Assembly (NCBI RefSeq): GCF_001909055.1
Contig: NZ_LVWI01000047.1
Span: 1-64,000 of the forward strand
DNA length: 64,000 nt
Direction of reading: 5' to 3'
Origin: Paenibacillus helianthi
GTDB lineage: Bacteria; Bacillota; Bacilli; Paenibacillales; Paenibacillaceae
The notes beneath the pieces are model-generated. The model searched no databases and had not been told where the DNA came from. It worked only from the letters and a program-made list of their open reading frames with translations. The position numbers and the translations under genes were made by a program. Shown piece by piece: positions 43,001 to 51,013 of the stretch (positions are counted from its first letter, which is position 1; every line of letters begins with the position of its first letter).

Positions 43001-44287
43001 TTGGATAAGAAACGTTATGTACAGGTAGGCATTGGGGGCAGGGCACAATTCTTCTATGAAGCCATTGCAAAGGAATACAGGGATTCCGCAGAGCTTACCG
43101 CTTTTTGCGATGTGAACCAGACGCGTATGGATTATGCCAATAAGGTTCTCTCGGGAACCTATGAATATCCGCAGGTGCGCACTTACCGGACTGAACAATT
43201 TGATGAGATGGTTGAAACCGATAATCCGGATATCGTCATTGTTACCAGTGTGGACCGGACACATCACCGATATATTATCCGGGCGCTTGAGCTGGGCTGT
43301 GATGTCATTACGGAGAAGCCCATGACCGTCGATGTGGAGAAATGCAAAGAGATATACGATGCTGTGGAGCGAACAGGACATAAGGTGCGGGTTACCTTCA
43401 ATTACCGTTATGCTCCGCATCACACGAAGGCCCGCGAGCTGATCTCCTCCGGGGTGATCGGGGATGTGCATTCGATCCATTTTGAATGGCTGTTGAATAC
43501 ACAGCATGGTGCGGATTATTTCCGCCGCTGGCATCGGGATAAGCGTAACAGCGGAGGCCTGCTTGTCCACAAATCGACTCATCATTTCGATCTGGTCAAC
43601 TTCTGGATCGGTGCGGAGCCGGAGACGGTATTTGCCTTTGGTGATCTGAGATTCTACGGCCGGGAGAACGCCGAACGGCGCGGCGTAACTTCGTTCTACC
43701 AGCGTGGCACCGGCAATCCGGCAGCCTCGGAAGATCCTTTCGCCCTGCATCTGGATCAGAATCCCGTGCTGAAGGAGATGTATCTGGATGCGGAGGCGGA
43801 TGACGGCTACCAGCGGGATCAAAGCGTATTCGGCGACGGCATCAGCATCGAGGACACCATGGGGGTAATGGTCCGGTACAGCAACAAGGCCATTCTCACC
43901 TATTCGCTGAATGCCTATATGCCTTGGGAAGGCTACCGGATCGCTTTTAACGGCTCCAAAGGAAGAATCGAAATGAGCATAGTAGAGAAATCCTATGTCA
44001 ATGCCGGAGGTGACCGGTCACTGGAAGGTGCCGTGGAGGGCAAGCATATTGTGGTCCATCCCATGTTTGATGCGCCTTATGAGGTCCAAGTGGACGAAGG
44101 AGCAGGAGGTCACGGCGGGGGAGATCCGGTGCTGCTGAATGATCTGTTCGGAACCCCGGACGAGGACATCTACCACCGGGCAGCTGACCACCGGGATGGA
44201 GCCCGCTCCATCATGACCGGCATCGCTGCCAACCAAGCCATCCGCACCGGGCTTCCGGTCCGGATCAAGGATCTGATCTCAATTTAA
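43001..44287 (+). CDS. Gfo/Idh/MocA family oxidoreductase
   Basis: A 428-aa NAD(P)-dependent sugar or cyclitol dehydrogenase-like protein. The Rossmann start is VGIGGRAQFFYEAIAKEY, the EKPMTVDVE motif is near residue 106, and the C-terminal domain carries HKSTHHFDLVNFWIG (catalytic His candidates). It is longer than most family members, with an insertion around residues 225-265. The start is TTG 43001 behind TAGGAGG. Divergent transcription from the AraC gene suggests inducible sugar metabolism. The substrate is unknown. Confidence 0.92.
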   Translation: MDKKRYVQVGIGGRAQFFYEAIAKEYRDSAELTAFCDVNQTRMDYANKVLSGTYEYPQVRTYRTEQFDEMVETDNPDIVIVTSVDRTHHRYIIRALELGCDVITEKPMTVDVEKCKEIYDAVERTGHKVRVTFNYRYAPHHTKARELISSGVIGDVHSIHFEWLLNTQHGADYFRRWHRDKRNSGGLLVHKSTHHFDLVNFWIGAEPETVFAFGDLRFYGRENAERRGVTSFYQRGTGNPAASEDPFALHLDQNPVLKEMYLDAEADDGYQRDQSVFGDGISIEDTMGVMVRYSNKAILTYSLNAYMPWEGYRIAFNGSKGRIEMSIVEKSYVNAGGDRSLEGAVEGKHIVVHPMFDAPYEVQVDEGAGGHGGGDPVLLNDLFGTPDEDIYHRAADHRDGARSIMTGIAANQAIRTGLPVRIKDLISI

Positions 44288-44363
44288 TTTAATAGGTGCG
44301 CAGATCTGGAGGCTTTTTTAAATATAATCCGTATTTTATATGTTGTACGCAATAAGTTGCCTA

Positions 44364-44425
44364 TCCTTATATTTCTCGCTGAACGGCTACCGTCCTAAAA
44401 AGGGCGGCGAAGCCGTTTCTGCTTG
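44364..44425. repeat. Dispersed structured element, copy 2
   Basis: This is the counterpart of 29250-29313. AACGGCT (44382-44388) pairs with AGCCGTT (44411-44417), and CCGTCC (44390-44395) pairs with GGGCGG (44402-44407), closing an A-rich loop. The inner stem uses a G-U pair where copy 1 has an A-U pair, so pairing is kept despite base change. Confidence 0.85.
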
Positions 44426-44522
44426 TCTGGGCTCATCCAGTTTCCAGTTTTTAGCGGGACTGATATACTGAATTGTAGTGTGGATAACGTTCTGAAGGCA
44501 GGATAATAACGGAGGAGCTCAT

Positions 44523-44909
44523 ATGAAAACCTTATACCGGCCCGTCGGCCTCACGGAAATGAAACTAATACTCGATCTGCACCTCGGCGGCTTTCCTCCC
44601 AGATTACCGGAACAACCGATTTTTTATCCTGTTCTTAATAAGCCGTATGCTGATCAAATCGCGAGAGAATGGAACACCAAGGACCTATTTTCCGGCTATG
44701 CCGGATTTGTAACTGAATTTGACGTGGCCAGTCCTTATATCGATCAGTATGAAGAACATGTTGTAGGAGCCAGACATCATCTAGAGTTGTGGATACCTGC
44801 TGAGGAAATGGACGAATTCAATCATCAAATTGTTGGTCCAATCCGAGTGGTTGATATTTACTACGGTACCGATTATGTGGGTCTGATTCCGGGGGGGATC
44901 TGTTTTTGA
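44523..44909 (+). CDS. Hypothetical protein of a conserved ~130-aa family
   Basis: The motifs YRPVGLTEMKLI, FPPRLPEQPIFYPVLN and GYAGFVTEFDV belong to a widespread bacterial family sometimes labelled 'ADP-ribosylation/crystallin J1'. I know no established function. It ends with VGLIPGGICF. GGAGGAGC precedes the ATG. It begins a run of four small same-strand genes of unknown role, the closest to an uncharacterised cluster in this window. Confidence 0.8.
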   Translation: MKTLYRPVGLTEMKLILDLHLGGFPPRLPEQPIFYPVLNKPYADQIAREWNTKDLFSGYAGFVTEFDVASPYIDQYEEHVVGARHHLELWIPAEEMDEFNHQIVGPIRVVDIYYGTDYVGLIPGGICF

Positions 44910-44931
44910 GAACCAAAGCGCAGCCCAGCAG

Positions 44932-45162
44932 TTGATTACTTGGAAAAATATTTTAGAATGCAATGCTATGGATTTTTACAGTGAGATCAGAGAGCATTGG
45001 CAGCATATTTTCACGAGTTATCCCTATTGGAGTCAGAGGGGTTTTACGGGGTACGGATTATCAGAGGCTACAAAAAACGAAGTGCTTGGAACAATGAAAG
45101 AATATTGGAATGGGCTTTTTCCGGATATGGTTTTACTTAGCCTAGGCAAGGAGGCATTATGA
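44932..45162 (+). CDS. Hypothetical protein, 76 aa, start uncertain
   Basis: The sequence is Trp/Tyr-rich and helical (WKNILECNAMDFYSEIREHW; TSYPYWSQRGFTGYGL) and ends LLSLGKEAL. The family is not recognised. The frame is open from 44887, overlapping the previous gene, but that part has no ATG, GTG or TTG. TTG 44932 and ATG 44968 are possible starts, neither with a clear ribosome binding site. It could be the 3' remnant of a longer gene or be translated by coupling. Confidence 0.5.
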   Translation: MITWKNILECNAMDFYSEIREHWQHIFTSYPYWSQRGFTGYGLSEATKNEVLGTMKEYWNGLFPDMVLLSLGKEAL

Positions 45163-45204
45163 TTCTGATGTTGCGTCTATGGTCGGAATAAAATGGAGGG
45201 TACT

Positions 45205-45612
45205 ATGAGCGTATGGAGAAGAAAGGCTCTGGAGTTGTTTTGTGATGCCAGATTTCATTTTACTCAAAAAGATGACACCGTATATTCCCTGTTACTTGAG
45301 TTGCACATTAGGCTCGATGAGCTCCACAGAAATAATAATACCTTTGAGCTTACCAAAATCTATAATTACGTAGAATGGTGCTTTCATCAAGGCAACCGAA
45401 GCCATTATCTGTGCAATGCTGCGGCAGTAGGTTTCTATGAGCATTTAGTAGATGATGAAATCACACGCAATGCCATTCCCTATTGGGTCAAACCTGATAT
45501 TTTCGAAGCGGTCCAATCACTTTTTGAATGGAGGCTAGAAAATAAACTAGCTCTATATATTGAGTTGGTTATGGAATATAACAAAATCAACAATACGCAA
45601 TTCATAAGTTGA
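45205..45612 (+). CDS. DUF7674-like hypothetical protein
   Basis: A 135-aa helical protein (WRRKALELFCDARFHF; IYNYVEWCFHQGNR; NAAAVGFYEHLVDDE) that resembles the DUF7674 family. Such proteins often occur singly near other small helical genes, and some are suspected immunity proteins; this is inference. ATG 45205 is chosen because GGAGGG lies directly before it. The stop overlaps the following gene's leader. Cotranscription with the flanking small genes is likely. Confidence 0.7.
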   Translation: MSVWRRKALELFCDARFHFTQKDDTVYSLLLELHIRLDELHRNNNTFELTKIYNYVEWCFHQGNRSHYLCNAAAVGFYEHLVDDEITRNAIPYWVKPDIFEAVQSLFEWRLENKLALYIELVMEYNKINNTQFIS

Positions 45613-45626
45613 CTGGAGGAACGATG

Positions 45627-46169
45627 ATGAGTAACCCGAAGGCGAATATCAATACATGGTTTCCTAAAGAATCTTCAACCCTCTCAGCGGAAGAAATCGT
45701 TGATTCGGTATGCAGCAGCATCTATGAGCCTGAGAATGCGGCTGCCCGGGAGGATGTGCTGAAATCACCTGGATTCCTGAGGGAGATTATGCTGCTGATC
45801 GATCTGGATACAGAACTCACGATGAATGGCATCCTGGGCTTTCTGGAGAATTCATCCGGCCGGTATTTGCTGGAGACTATTCAAGCACTTCAGCATATTG
45901 GCGCAGCCGAAGATGCGGAGATTTTAGAGCAGATCTACCAGCAGCTTGAAATCACTCCGGCTCAGCGAATAAAATCTCCCGGTCTGCATGAAGTCAGCAG
46001 CTTTCAAGACCGGTACATCCTGAATGCAGAAGTGTTAGATGGAATACTCAGGCTGTCCGAGGCACTGTATTTGAATACACCTGACCGCAATATTTTTGAT
46101 AACCTGGTTGGCTATCTTTCTGCGAACAGACATCTGCTTGATGAAGAACTGAAGAAGTATAGCTGGTGA
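45627..46169 (+). CDS. Hypothetical protein with DMP19/DUF4375-like features
   Basis: A 180-aa acidic helical protein (ENAAAREDVLKSPGFLREIMLLIDLDTELTMNGILGFL). The repeated helices and the phrase NGILGFLENSSG suggest the DMP19/DUF4375 group, which has been proposed as immunity or DNA-mimic-related, but I am not certain of the assignment. ATG 45627 lies seven bases after GGAGG; ATG 45624 is an alternative. It is the last of the four small genes. Confidence 0.7.
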   Translation: MSNPKANINTWFPKESSTLSAEEIVDSVCSSIYEPENAAAREDVLKSPGFLREIMLLIDLDTELTMNGILGFLENSSGRYLLETIQALQHIGAAEDAEILEQIYQQLEITPAQRIKSPGLHEVSSFQDRYILNAEVLDGILRLSEALYLNTPDRNIFDNLVGYLSANRHLLDEELKKYSW

Positions 46170-46219
46170 TGCTGTCTAGCTGTGGCGAAGGAAATAATCT
46201 AATCTAGGAGATGCACAAA

Positions 46220-46939
46220 ATGCCGGAAACGATCAAAACCAATGTTGATTTACTCCATATGCTGGACTCGCTAATGAGAGAGCCCGTCCCGTTTTGGGAC
46301 AAATTCTATAGTGACAGAACGAAGGGGGTTCCCTTTTTTGTAGATAAGCCGGATGAAAATTTGGTCTCTTATGTAGAATCGGAGATACTGCAGGGCGGAC
46401 GCATGCTGGAATTGGGGTGCGGACCTGGACGGAATGCGATTTATGCGGCGCTTCATGATTTTGATGTGGATGCAATCGATCTTTCGGAAGAAGCCATTGC
46501 CTGGGCGAAGGAACGTGCAGCTGAAAAAAATATTCAGGTGAATTTTACCTGCGGATCGGTTTTTGACCTGTCTCCCGAGTCAGAATATGATCTGGTCTAT
46601 GATGCAGGCTGTCTTCATCATCTGTGGCCCCATCGGCGAATTGGATATATGGAGATGATCCATCATGCGCTGAAGGACGGGGGATATTTTGGATTAACAT
46701 GTTTTGCTCCCGGGTTTACGGAAATGGGAGGAGCCATGGAATTAAGCGACTGGGATGTGTACCGGGACCGAAGCATGCATGGCGGACAAGCGTACAGCCA
46801 AGAGAAATTAAGCGAACTCTTAGGCGGATATTTTGAGCTGGTGGAGATCCGGTTGATGAAGGAATGTGCGGAGAAGGACGAAGTGTTCGGCGTTCCTTTT
46901 CTATGGACAAGCCTATGGAGAAAACACCTGAAGGGATAA
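46220..46939 (+). CDS. Class I SAM-dependent methyltransferase
   Basis: A 239-aa methyltransferase with motif I LELGCGPGRNA at residues 64-74, an acidic residue after the second strand (VDAIDLSEEAI) and motif IV-like YDAGCLHHL. It fits the small-molecule (Methyltransf_25/TehB-like) class. The substrate is unknown. ATG 46220 is preferred over ATG 46211, because AGGAG abuts the latter. It could be transcribed with the small-gene run upstream. Confidence 0.9.
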   Translation: MPETIKTNVDLLHMLDSLMREPVPFWDKFYSDRTKGVPFFVDKPDENLVSYVESEILQGGRMLELGCGPGRNAIYAALHDFDVDAIDLSEEAIAWAKERAAEKNIQVNFTCGSVFDLSPESEYDLVYDAGCLHHLWPHRRIGYMEMIHHALKDGGYFGLTCFAPGFTEMGGAMELSDWDVYRDRSMHGGQAYSQEKLSELLGGYFELVEIRLMKECAEKDEVFGVPFLWTSLWRKHLKG

Positions 46940-47089
46940 CTGCATAGGCCAGATTACTTACAAACTAAAAACCTATGTGAAAATGAACGTATCCTTGAGT
47001 TCATCTGTACTATCTTTCTATGCAGGTCGAATTAAACGGACAGCAAGCTGACTCCGTAAAAACTTTGAAGTATGAAGGAAGGGACCCCC

Positions 47090-47629
47090 ATGACTCTATT
47101 GGAAACAGAACGGTTAATCATTCGTGAATTTGTCCTTGAAGATATGGAAGCGGTGCATGCCTATGCCTCAGATCCTCTGGTGGCGAAATATATGATATGG
47201 GGGCCGAACTCAGAAGAGGAAACCGGAAGCTATATTAATTTGACCATGGAAATGCAACGTCAGAGTCCGCGGCGAGACTTTGAATTTGCCGTAGTTCTCA
47301 AACAGACCCATCAGCTGATCGGTGGCTGCGGCATTCACGTAAGTGAACCGAGCCAAGGGGAAATTGGCTATTGCTTCAATCGGCTGTTTTGGAGACAGGG
47401 ATATACCTCTGAGGCTGCTGATGCCGTGCTTGATTTTGGTTTTCGGGAACTCGATCTTCACCGTGTATACGCTACTTGCCGTCCGGAGAATGTGGGTTCA
47501 GCCAAAGTTATGCAGAAGCTTGGCATGGCCTATGAGGGACATTTGCGTGAACACATGTGGCATAAAGGGAAATGGCATGACTCCTATCTGTATTCGATTT
47601 TAAAACCGGAATATGATCGCCAGAGATGA
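47090..47629 (+). CDS. GNAT acetyltransferase, RimJ/RimL type
   Basis: A 179-aa acetyltransferase beginning LLETERLIIREFVLEDMEAV, with the RimJ/RimL landmarks GYTSEAADAVLDFGF and NVGSAKVMQKLGMAYEG. It may acetylate a protein N-terminus or a small amine. The start is ATG 47090, behind GGAAGGG. It stands alone; the minus-strand membrane genes converge on it. Confidence 0.92.
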   Translation: MTLLETERLIIREFVLEDMEAVHAYASDPLVAKYMIWGPNSEEETGSYINLTMEMQRQSPRRDFEFAVVLKQTHQLIGGCGIHVSEPSQGEIGYCFNRLFWRQGYTSEAADAVLDFGFRELDLHRVYATCRPENVGSAKVMQKLGMAYEGHLREHMWHKGKWHDSYLYSILKPEYDRQR

Positions 47630-47712
47630 AATGGTTCATACTGGAACATTAATCAGCGAATTAAGCTGTCCATCTGCACAAGCCATCCGTTCTGTTTTTC
47701 ATAGAGTATAGT

Positions 47713-47747
47713 AAAAACCCTGTACAGAAAAATCTCTGTGACAGGGC
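47713..47747 (-). terminator. Terminator of the DUF805/small membrane protein unit
   Basis: On the minus strand CCCTGTCACAGA pairs with TCTGTACAGGG, followed by five T. It lies 38 bases past the stop at 47785. Confidence 0.85.
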
Positions 47748-47784
47748 AGTACAGGCAAGGCAATGAACGGAAAGAATCCTTCAA

Positions 47785-47994
47785 TCATGCAGGGATAATG
47801 AATTTGAAATTAATCATAAAGACGACCAGCGCGGCGGAAGCCAGAGAAAAGGTAATACAGCCTGCACCCAGGGCGCTGCGGCGGTCTCTGATGAATTTGA
47901 AGCCCAGTGCCCCAATAAGAACCGTAGTTCCCGCCAGAACGACTGTCATACCCACCATTGCCAGCCAGTATAGCACCTCAAAAAACTCTGCCAT
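47785..47994 (-). CDS. Small two-helix membrane protein
   Basis: A 69-aa protein with two hydrophobic helices (about residues 5-27 and 41-65) separated by a basic turn (KFIRDRRSA). The family is not recognised. ATG 47994 follows GGAGGGGAGG; longer in-frame starts lack such a site. It lies 74 bp downstream of the DUF805 gene on the same strand and ends at a clear terminator, supporting a shared transcript. Confidence 0.7.
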   Translation of the reverse strand: MAEFFEVLYWLAMVGMTVVLAGTTVLIGALGFKFIRDRRSALGAGCITFSLASAALVVFMINFKFIIPA

Positions 47995-48068
47995 GAAGAG
48001 TCCTCCCCTCCAGGCCATAATACAATGATTTTTAAGGATTTTCCAGCAGAATGTCAAGATATGTACAG

Positions 48069-48410
48069 CTAGTAATTGAAATTAGACCCGTATTTATTGT
48101 TGCCTTCGCTTGGCAGGCAAGCAAAAACAGTTAAGATAACGAATCCCACCATGGGAATCAAACAGAACAGAACCCACCAGCCGCTCTTTCCGGAATCGTG
48201 TAGTCTTCGTAACAGAACTGCCAAAGACGGCAAAAACATGGCGAGCGAATAGAGCGGTGTCAGTAGGTGAATGATTCCAAGCATCTCCTGTAGAAAAGCC
48301 AAAGCGATGAAGAAGATAATATTGAACAGAAAGAACATCCAATATTCTGTCCGGGTGGCCCTCCCTGTGAATCCTCTATAGTTTTTTAATGCTTTTATGT
48401 ACCACTGCAT
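48069..48410 (-). CDS. DUF805 membrane protein
   Basis: A 113-aa inner-membrane protein with the DUF805 hallmarks: FTGRATRTEYWMFFLFN at the start and the LLRRLHDSGKSGWW segment before the last helix. There are four hydrophobic segments. The function is unknown; family members are often seen in stress or accessory regions. AGGGAG precedes the ATG. Confidence 0.92.
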   Translation of the reverse strand: MQWYIKALKNYRGFTGRATRTEYWMFFLFNIIFFIALAFLQEMLGIIHLLTPLYSLAMFLPSLAVLLRRLHDSGKSGWWVLFCLIPMVGFVILTVFACLPSEGNNKYGSNFNY

Positions 48411-48746
48411 TGACCCAACTCCCTAATCTATTATGATTATGTATTGATTTTTTATCGGCACAGCTTTAACGAAATATGATAGCAGCGCTCTCCAGACCAT
48501 CTGACATTCTATGCATCCTTGCTAATTTCAGGCGATTGCTGTCGATTGCCGTAAGGCAGGCTTTGTCGGAATCTGCGGCTTGAGCGGCGCATCCCATAAA
48601 TGGATATACCAGGACATAGAGCCCCGCAGCTATATGCCCTTTTTTGCCATGTCTACCTGCTTACACGGACAATCATACAGGAGGGTGGGAGCTTTTCTGA
48701 GTAAAGTATAGGGTAGGCTGGGGAATGTGAAAGGAGTGGGAGAACA
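48411..48746. other. Intergenic region before the YheC/YheD gene
   Basis: 336 bp with no supported gene. Between about 48530 and 48712 one forward frame stays open for ~60 codons, with plausible residue usage but without a start codon or ribosome binding site, ending at a TAG. This could be a decayed gene fragment. GAAAGGAG lies before the next gene. Confidence 0.45.
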
Positions 48747-49409
48747 ATGGCGGGAAGACAACTGGCCAGCAAGTGGCTGAAAACCGAGGCGCTGCTGAGC
48801 GATCCTCGGGTTGCCGGTTACATTCCGAGAACGATGGAATATAGCGCTGCTGGGTTGTTAAGGATGCTGGGTATATACGGTTCGGTCGTAATAAAACCTG
48901 TTGTCGGCGGTGGCGGTTACGGGGTAATCAAAGTGTTCCGTAGCAGCCGGGCATATGGATTCACACATATGAACAGTACAAGAATGTATCGGGATTTCTC
49001 ATCCATGAGACGCGCGCTGGACATGTTTAAGGTCAAACGCAGATATCTAATGCAGCAGTGTATCTCACTCGCCCGGATTGATGGACGTCCTATTGATTAT
49101 CGGGTCAAGGTGGTGAAGAACGGGGATCATTGGGAGTTTCGGGCTATGGTGGGAAGAGTGGCCCGGCCAGGGCTATTCGTGACGAATCTCTGTAAGGGAG
49201 GCACGATGTTAAGCTGCCGGGAGGGGTTAAGAAGATCCTTACCCCGAATTAGGACTTCTGCCAAAAAAGCAGAGATGCGTCGTCTGACCCTGATCTGCAT
49301 AGAACTGCTGGAGCGGCATTTTCCGGGGATCGGTGAACTTGGGTTTGATTATGCTGTGGATCAACGTGGAAAAATCTGGATTCTGGAAGTAAATACCCGT
49401 CCGAAATGA
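48747..49409 (+). CDS. YheC/YheD family ATP-grasp-like protein
   Basis: This fits the YheC/YheD group linked to the spore coat or endospore. It has the phosphate/ATP loop-like VVIKPVVGGGGYGV near residue 50, the RVKVVKNGDHWEFRAMVGR strand region and a terminal GELGFDYAVDQRGKIWILEVN that carries metal/ATP-binding acids. It ends five residues after the EVN motif (TRPK), earlier than many relatives. YheC/D in B. subtilis are coat-associated. The start is ATG 48747 behind AAAGGAG. Confidence 0.85.
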   Translation: MAGRQLASKWLKTEALLSDPRVAGYIPRTMEYSAAGLLRMLGIYGSVVIKPVVGGGGYGVIKVFRSSRAYGFTHMNSTRMYRDFSSMRRALDMFKVKRRYLMQQCISLARIDGRPIDYRVKVVKNGDHWEFRAMVGRVARPGLFVTNLCKGGTMLSCREGLRRSLPRIRTSAKKAEMRRLTLICIELLERHFPGIGELGFDYAVDQRGKIWILEVNTRPK

Positions 49410-49559
49410 TTAAGCAATTTTTAAGAATTGACGATAAATATAGTAATACGATAGAATTGCGATTAGTTGTGTGATTCACGAGGTAATATTTGATAAAAAA
49501 TTCCACGGAATTATGAACAATGTAAAAATATTTCAGACCCATTTCCTGCGGATGAGACC

Positions 49560-49659
49560 TGTGTATAACTTTTATCCCCATAGTCCACTGTACAGTGAAT
49601 GACTTTCAGGCCCTTACTAACATCTTATACACAGGATTTCCACAGTCGCTTGTGGATAG
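49560..49659. promoter_or_regulatory. Cluster of DnaA boxes upstream of sda
   Basis: Two perfect consensus boxes: TTATACACA at 49625-49633, and the same on the opposite strand at 49560-49568. There are two with one mismatch: TTATCCCCA at 49572-49580 and the reverse of CTATCCACA at 49651-49659. One weaker match is at 49636-49644. All lie within 100 bp, just before the sda promoter. In B. subtilis DnaA directly activates sda, and the arrangement suggests the same here. Confidence 0.85.
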
Positions 49660-49668
49660 TGGGAACGC

Positions 49669-49697
49669 TTGTTCGAAAAATGATAGTTTGCTATGAT
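49669..49697 (+). promoter_or_regulatory. Promoter of sda
   Basis: TTGTTC (49669-49674), a 17-bp spacer and TATGAT (49692-49697). The last DnaA-like box ends 9 bases upstream of the -35. Confidence 0.75.
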
Positions 49698-49735
49698 AGA
49701 TTCAGATCCAAATAAAGGAAAGGTAGGTGAACGTT

Positions 49736-49879
49736 ATGGTTGAATTGTCGGATGAGATGCTCTTGGACTCTTACCATAGAGCAATAGAACTGCAATTAGA
49801 GCATGATTTCATCGCTCTTCTGCTCGCTGAAATTCGCAAACGGAACTTACACTCTCCAGTTCATGCGGTTCTTCACTAA
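49736..49879 (+). CDS. sda: Sporulation histidine kinase inhibitor Sda
   Basis: A 47-aa helical hairpin beginning VELSDEMLLDSYHRAIEL and followed by LEHDFIALLLAEIRKR, which matches Sda. Sda binds the dimerisation/phosphotransfer domain of KinA-type kinases and blocks the phosphorelay to Spo0A when replication initiation is active or disturbed. The two-helix pattern and LSDE...SY...A...L..DF...L..EI.(K/R)R signature are complete. AGGTAGGTGA lies before the ATG. The gene has its own promoter, an upstream DnaA-box cluster and a shared terminator. Confidence 0.93.
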   Translation: MVELSDEMLLDSYHRAIELQLEHDFIALLLAEIRKRNLHSPVHAVLH

Positions 49880-49936
49880 GACGCAGAGACACCTTTGCAG
49901 CAGCTCCTACATTCAAACCGCAAGCATCACAAAATA

Positions 49937-49986
49937 GGGTATCTGTTCAGATTGAAGTGCAATCAACCTGAACAGATACCCTTTTA
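49937..49986. terminator. Bidirectional terminator sda / yumC
   Basis: A perfect 14-bp stem (49937-49950 with 49968-49981) plus inner pairing lies between convergent genes, with TTTT on the + strand side. Confidence 0.9.
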
Positions 49987-50014
49987 TTTGGTTCAATAGG
50001 AAGCGGATGTTCCG

Positions 50015-51013
50015 TTAGAGCTTGAGATTGCTGCTGTGCCCCGGAGACAGCTTGGCTTCCGGGTCAAGGTAGACCTTGGCATTGTTCACTGCCGTAGGGG
50101 CTTCTCCAAATCCTACAGCAATCAGCTTCAGCTTGCCTGGATATGTAGTAATATCGCCGGCAGCGAAGATCCCTGGAATGCTGGTCTCCATGCGGGAGTC
50201 AACCACGATAGAGTTGCTCTCAATGTCGATGCCCCACTCGGCAATCGGTCCCAGCGAAGAGACAAAGCCGAAATTGACGATTACGCTATCTACTTCAAGT
50301 TCTTGCGTTTCTTTGGTTTTGATATGGGACAAGGTAACCTTGGTAATGAATTCTTCGCCGTGCAACTCGGTGATCTCTGAAGGCGTAATGACATTAACCT
50401 TGGATGCCATGAGGTTCTCTACACTATGCTCATGAGCGCGGAATTTATCCCGGCGGTGAATGAGGGTTACCTCTTCAGCAATGGGTTCCAGCATCAGTGC
50501 CCAATCCACCGCAGAGTCGCCGCCACCGCTGATCAGCACCTTTTTCCCCTTGAATGCATTCAAATCACTTATAAAATAATGCAGATTGGCTCTCTCAAAA
50601 CGGGCGGCCTCCGGAAGTTCCAGACGGCGTGGTTCAAAGGCACCAACTCCTGCTGTAATGATCACTGCCTTACTATGATACTCTGCTTTATCGGTAGTGA
50701 TAACGAAATGGCGTTCGTCCTGCTTGATAAGCGAAACGACCTTCTCCTCCAGCCGGATATCGGACTGGAACAGCTCCATTTGGCGGGAAAGGTTATCTAC
50801 CAGCTCCTGACCGGTGACTTTTGGAAAGCCGGCCACGTCATAAATATATTTTTCAGGATAAAGAGCAGCAAGCTGCCCTCCCAGTTGGGGCATACTTTCA
50901 ATTAGGGTTACCGATGCCTGGCGCATCCCGCCATAAAAGGCGGCAAACATCCCGGCCGGACCGCCTCCTATGATTAAAAGATCGCTCATAGGAACGGATT
51001 GCTCTTGTGTCAC
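50015..51013 (-). CDS. Ferredoxin--NADP(+) reductase, thioredoxin-reductase-like (YumC type)
   Basis: A 332-aa flavoprotein that moves electrons between NADPH and ferredoxin or flavodoxin. The FAD motif GGGPAG is near residue 16 and the NADPH motif GGGDSAVD near 160. There is no CxxC disulphide, so it is not a true thioredoxin reductase; C-terminal GDITTYPGKLKLIAVGFGEA is typical of YumC-type FNR. The start is GTG 51013 behind CGGAGGTG. It is divergent from ndh, as in the Bacillus yumC-yumB arrangement. Confidence 0.93.
   Translation of the reverse strand: MTQEQSVPMSDLLIIGGGPAGMFAAFYGGMRQASVTLIESMPQLGGQLAALYPEKYIYDVAGFPKVTGQELVDNLSRQMELFQSDIRLEEKVVSLIKQDERHFVITTDKAEYHSKAVIITAGVGAFEPRRLELPEAARFERANLHYFISDLNAFKGKKVLISGGGDSAVDWALMLEPIAEEVTLIHRRDKFRAHEHSVENLMASKVNVITPSEITELHGEEFITKVTLSHIKTKETQELEVDSVIVNFGFVSSLGPIAEWGIDIESNSIVVDSRMETSIPGIFAAGDITTYPGKLKLIAVGFGEAPTAVNNAKVYLDPEAKLSPGHSSNLKL

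Noticed and set aside
42899..43822. Minus-strand frame of 307 codons
   Set aside because: It is antisense to the Gfo/Idh gene, which has a clear family match and ribosome binding site; the minus frame has neither.
48530..48712. Start-less ~60-codon open frame before the YheC/YheD gene
   Set aside because: No start codon or ribosome binding site; could be a pseudogene fragment but not demonstrable from sequence alone.
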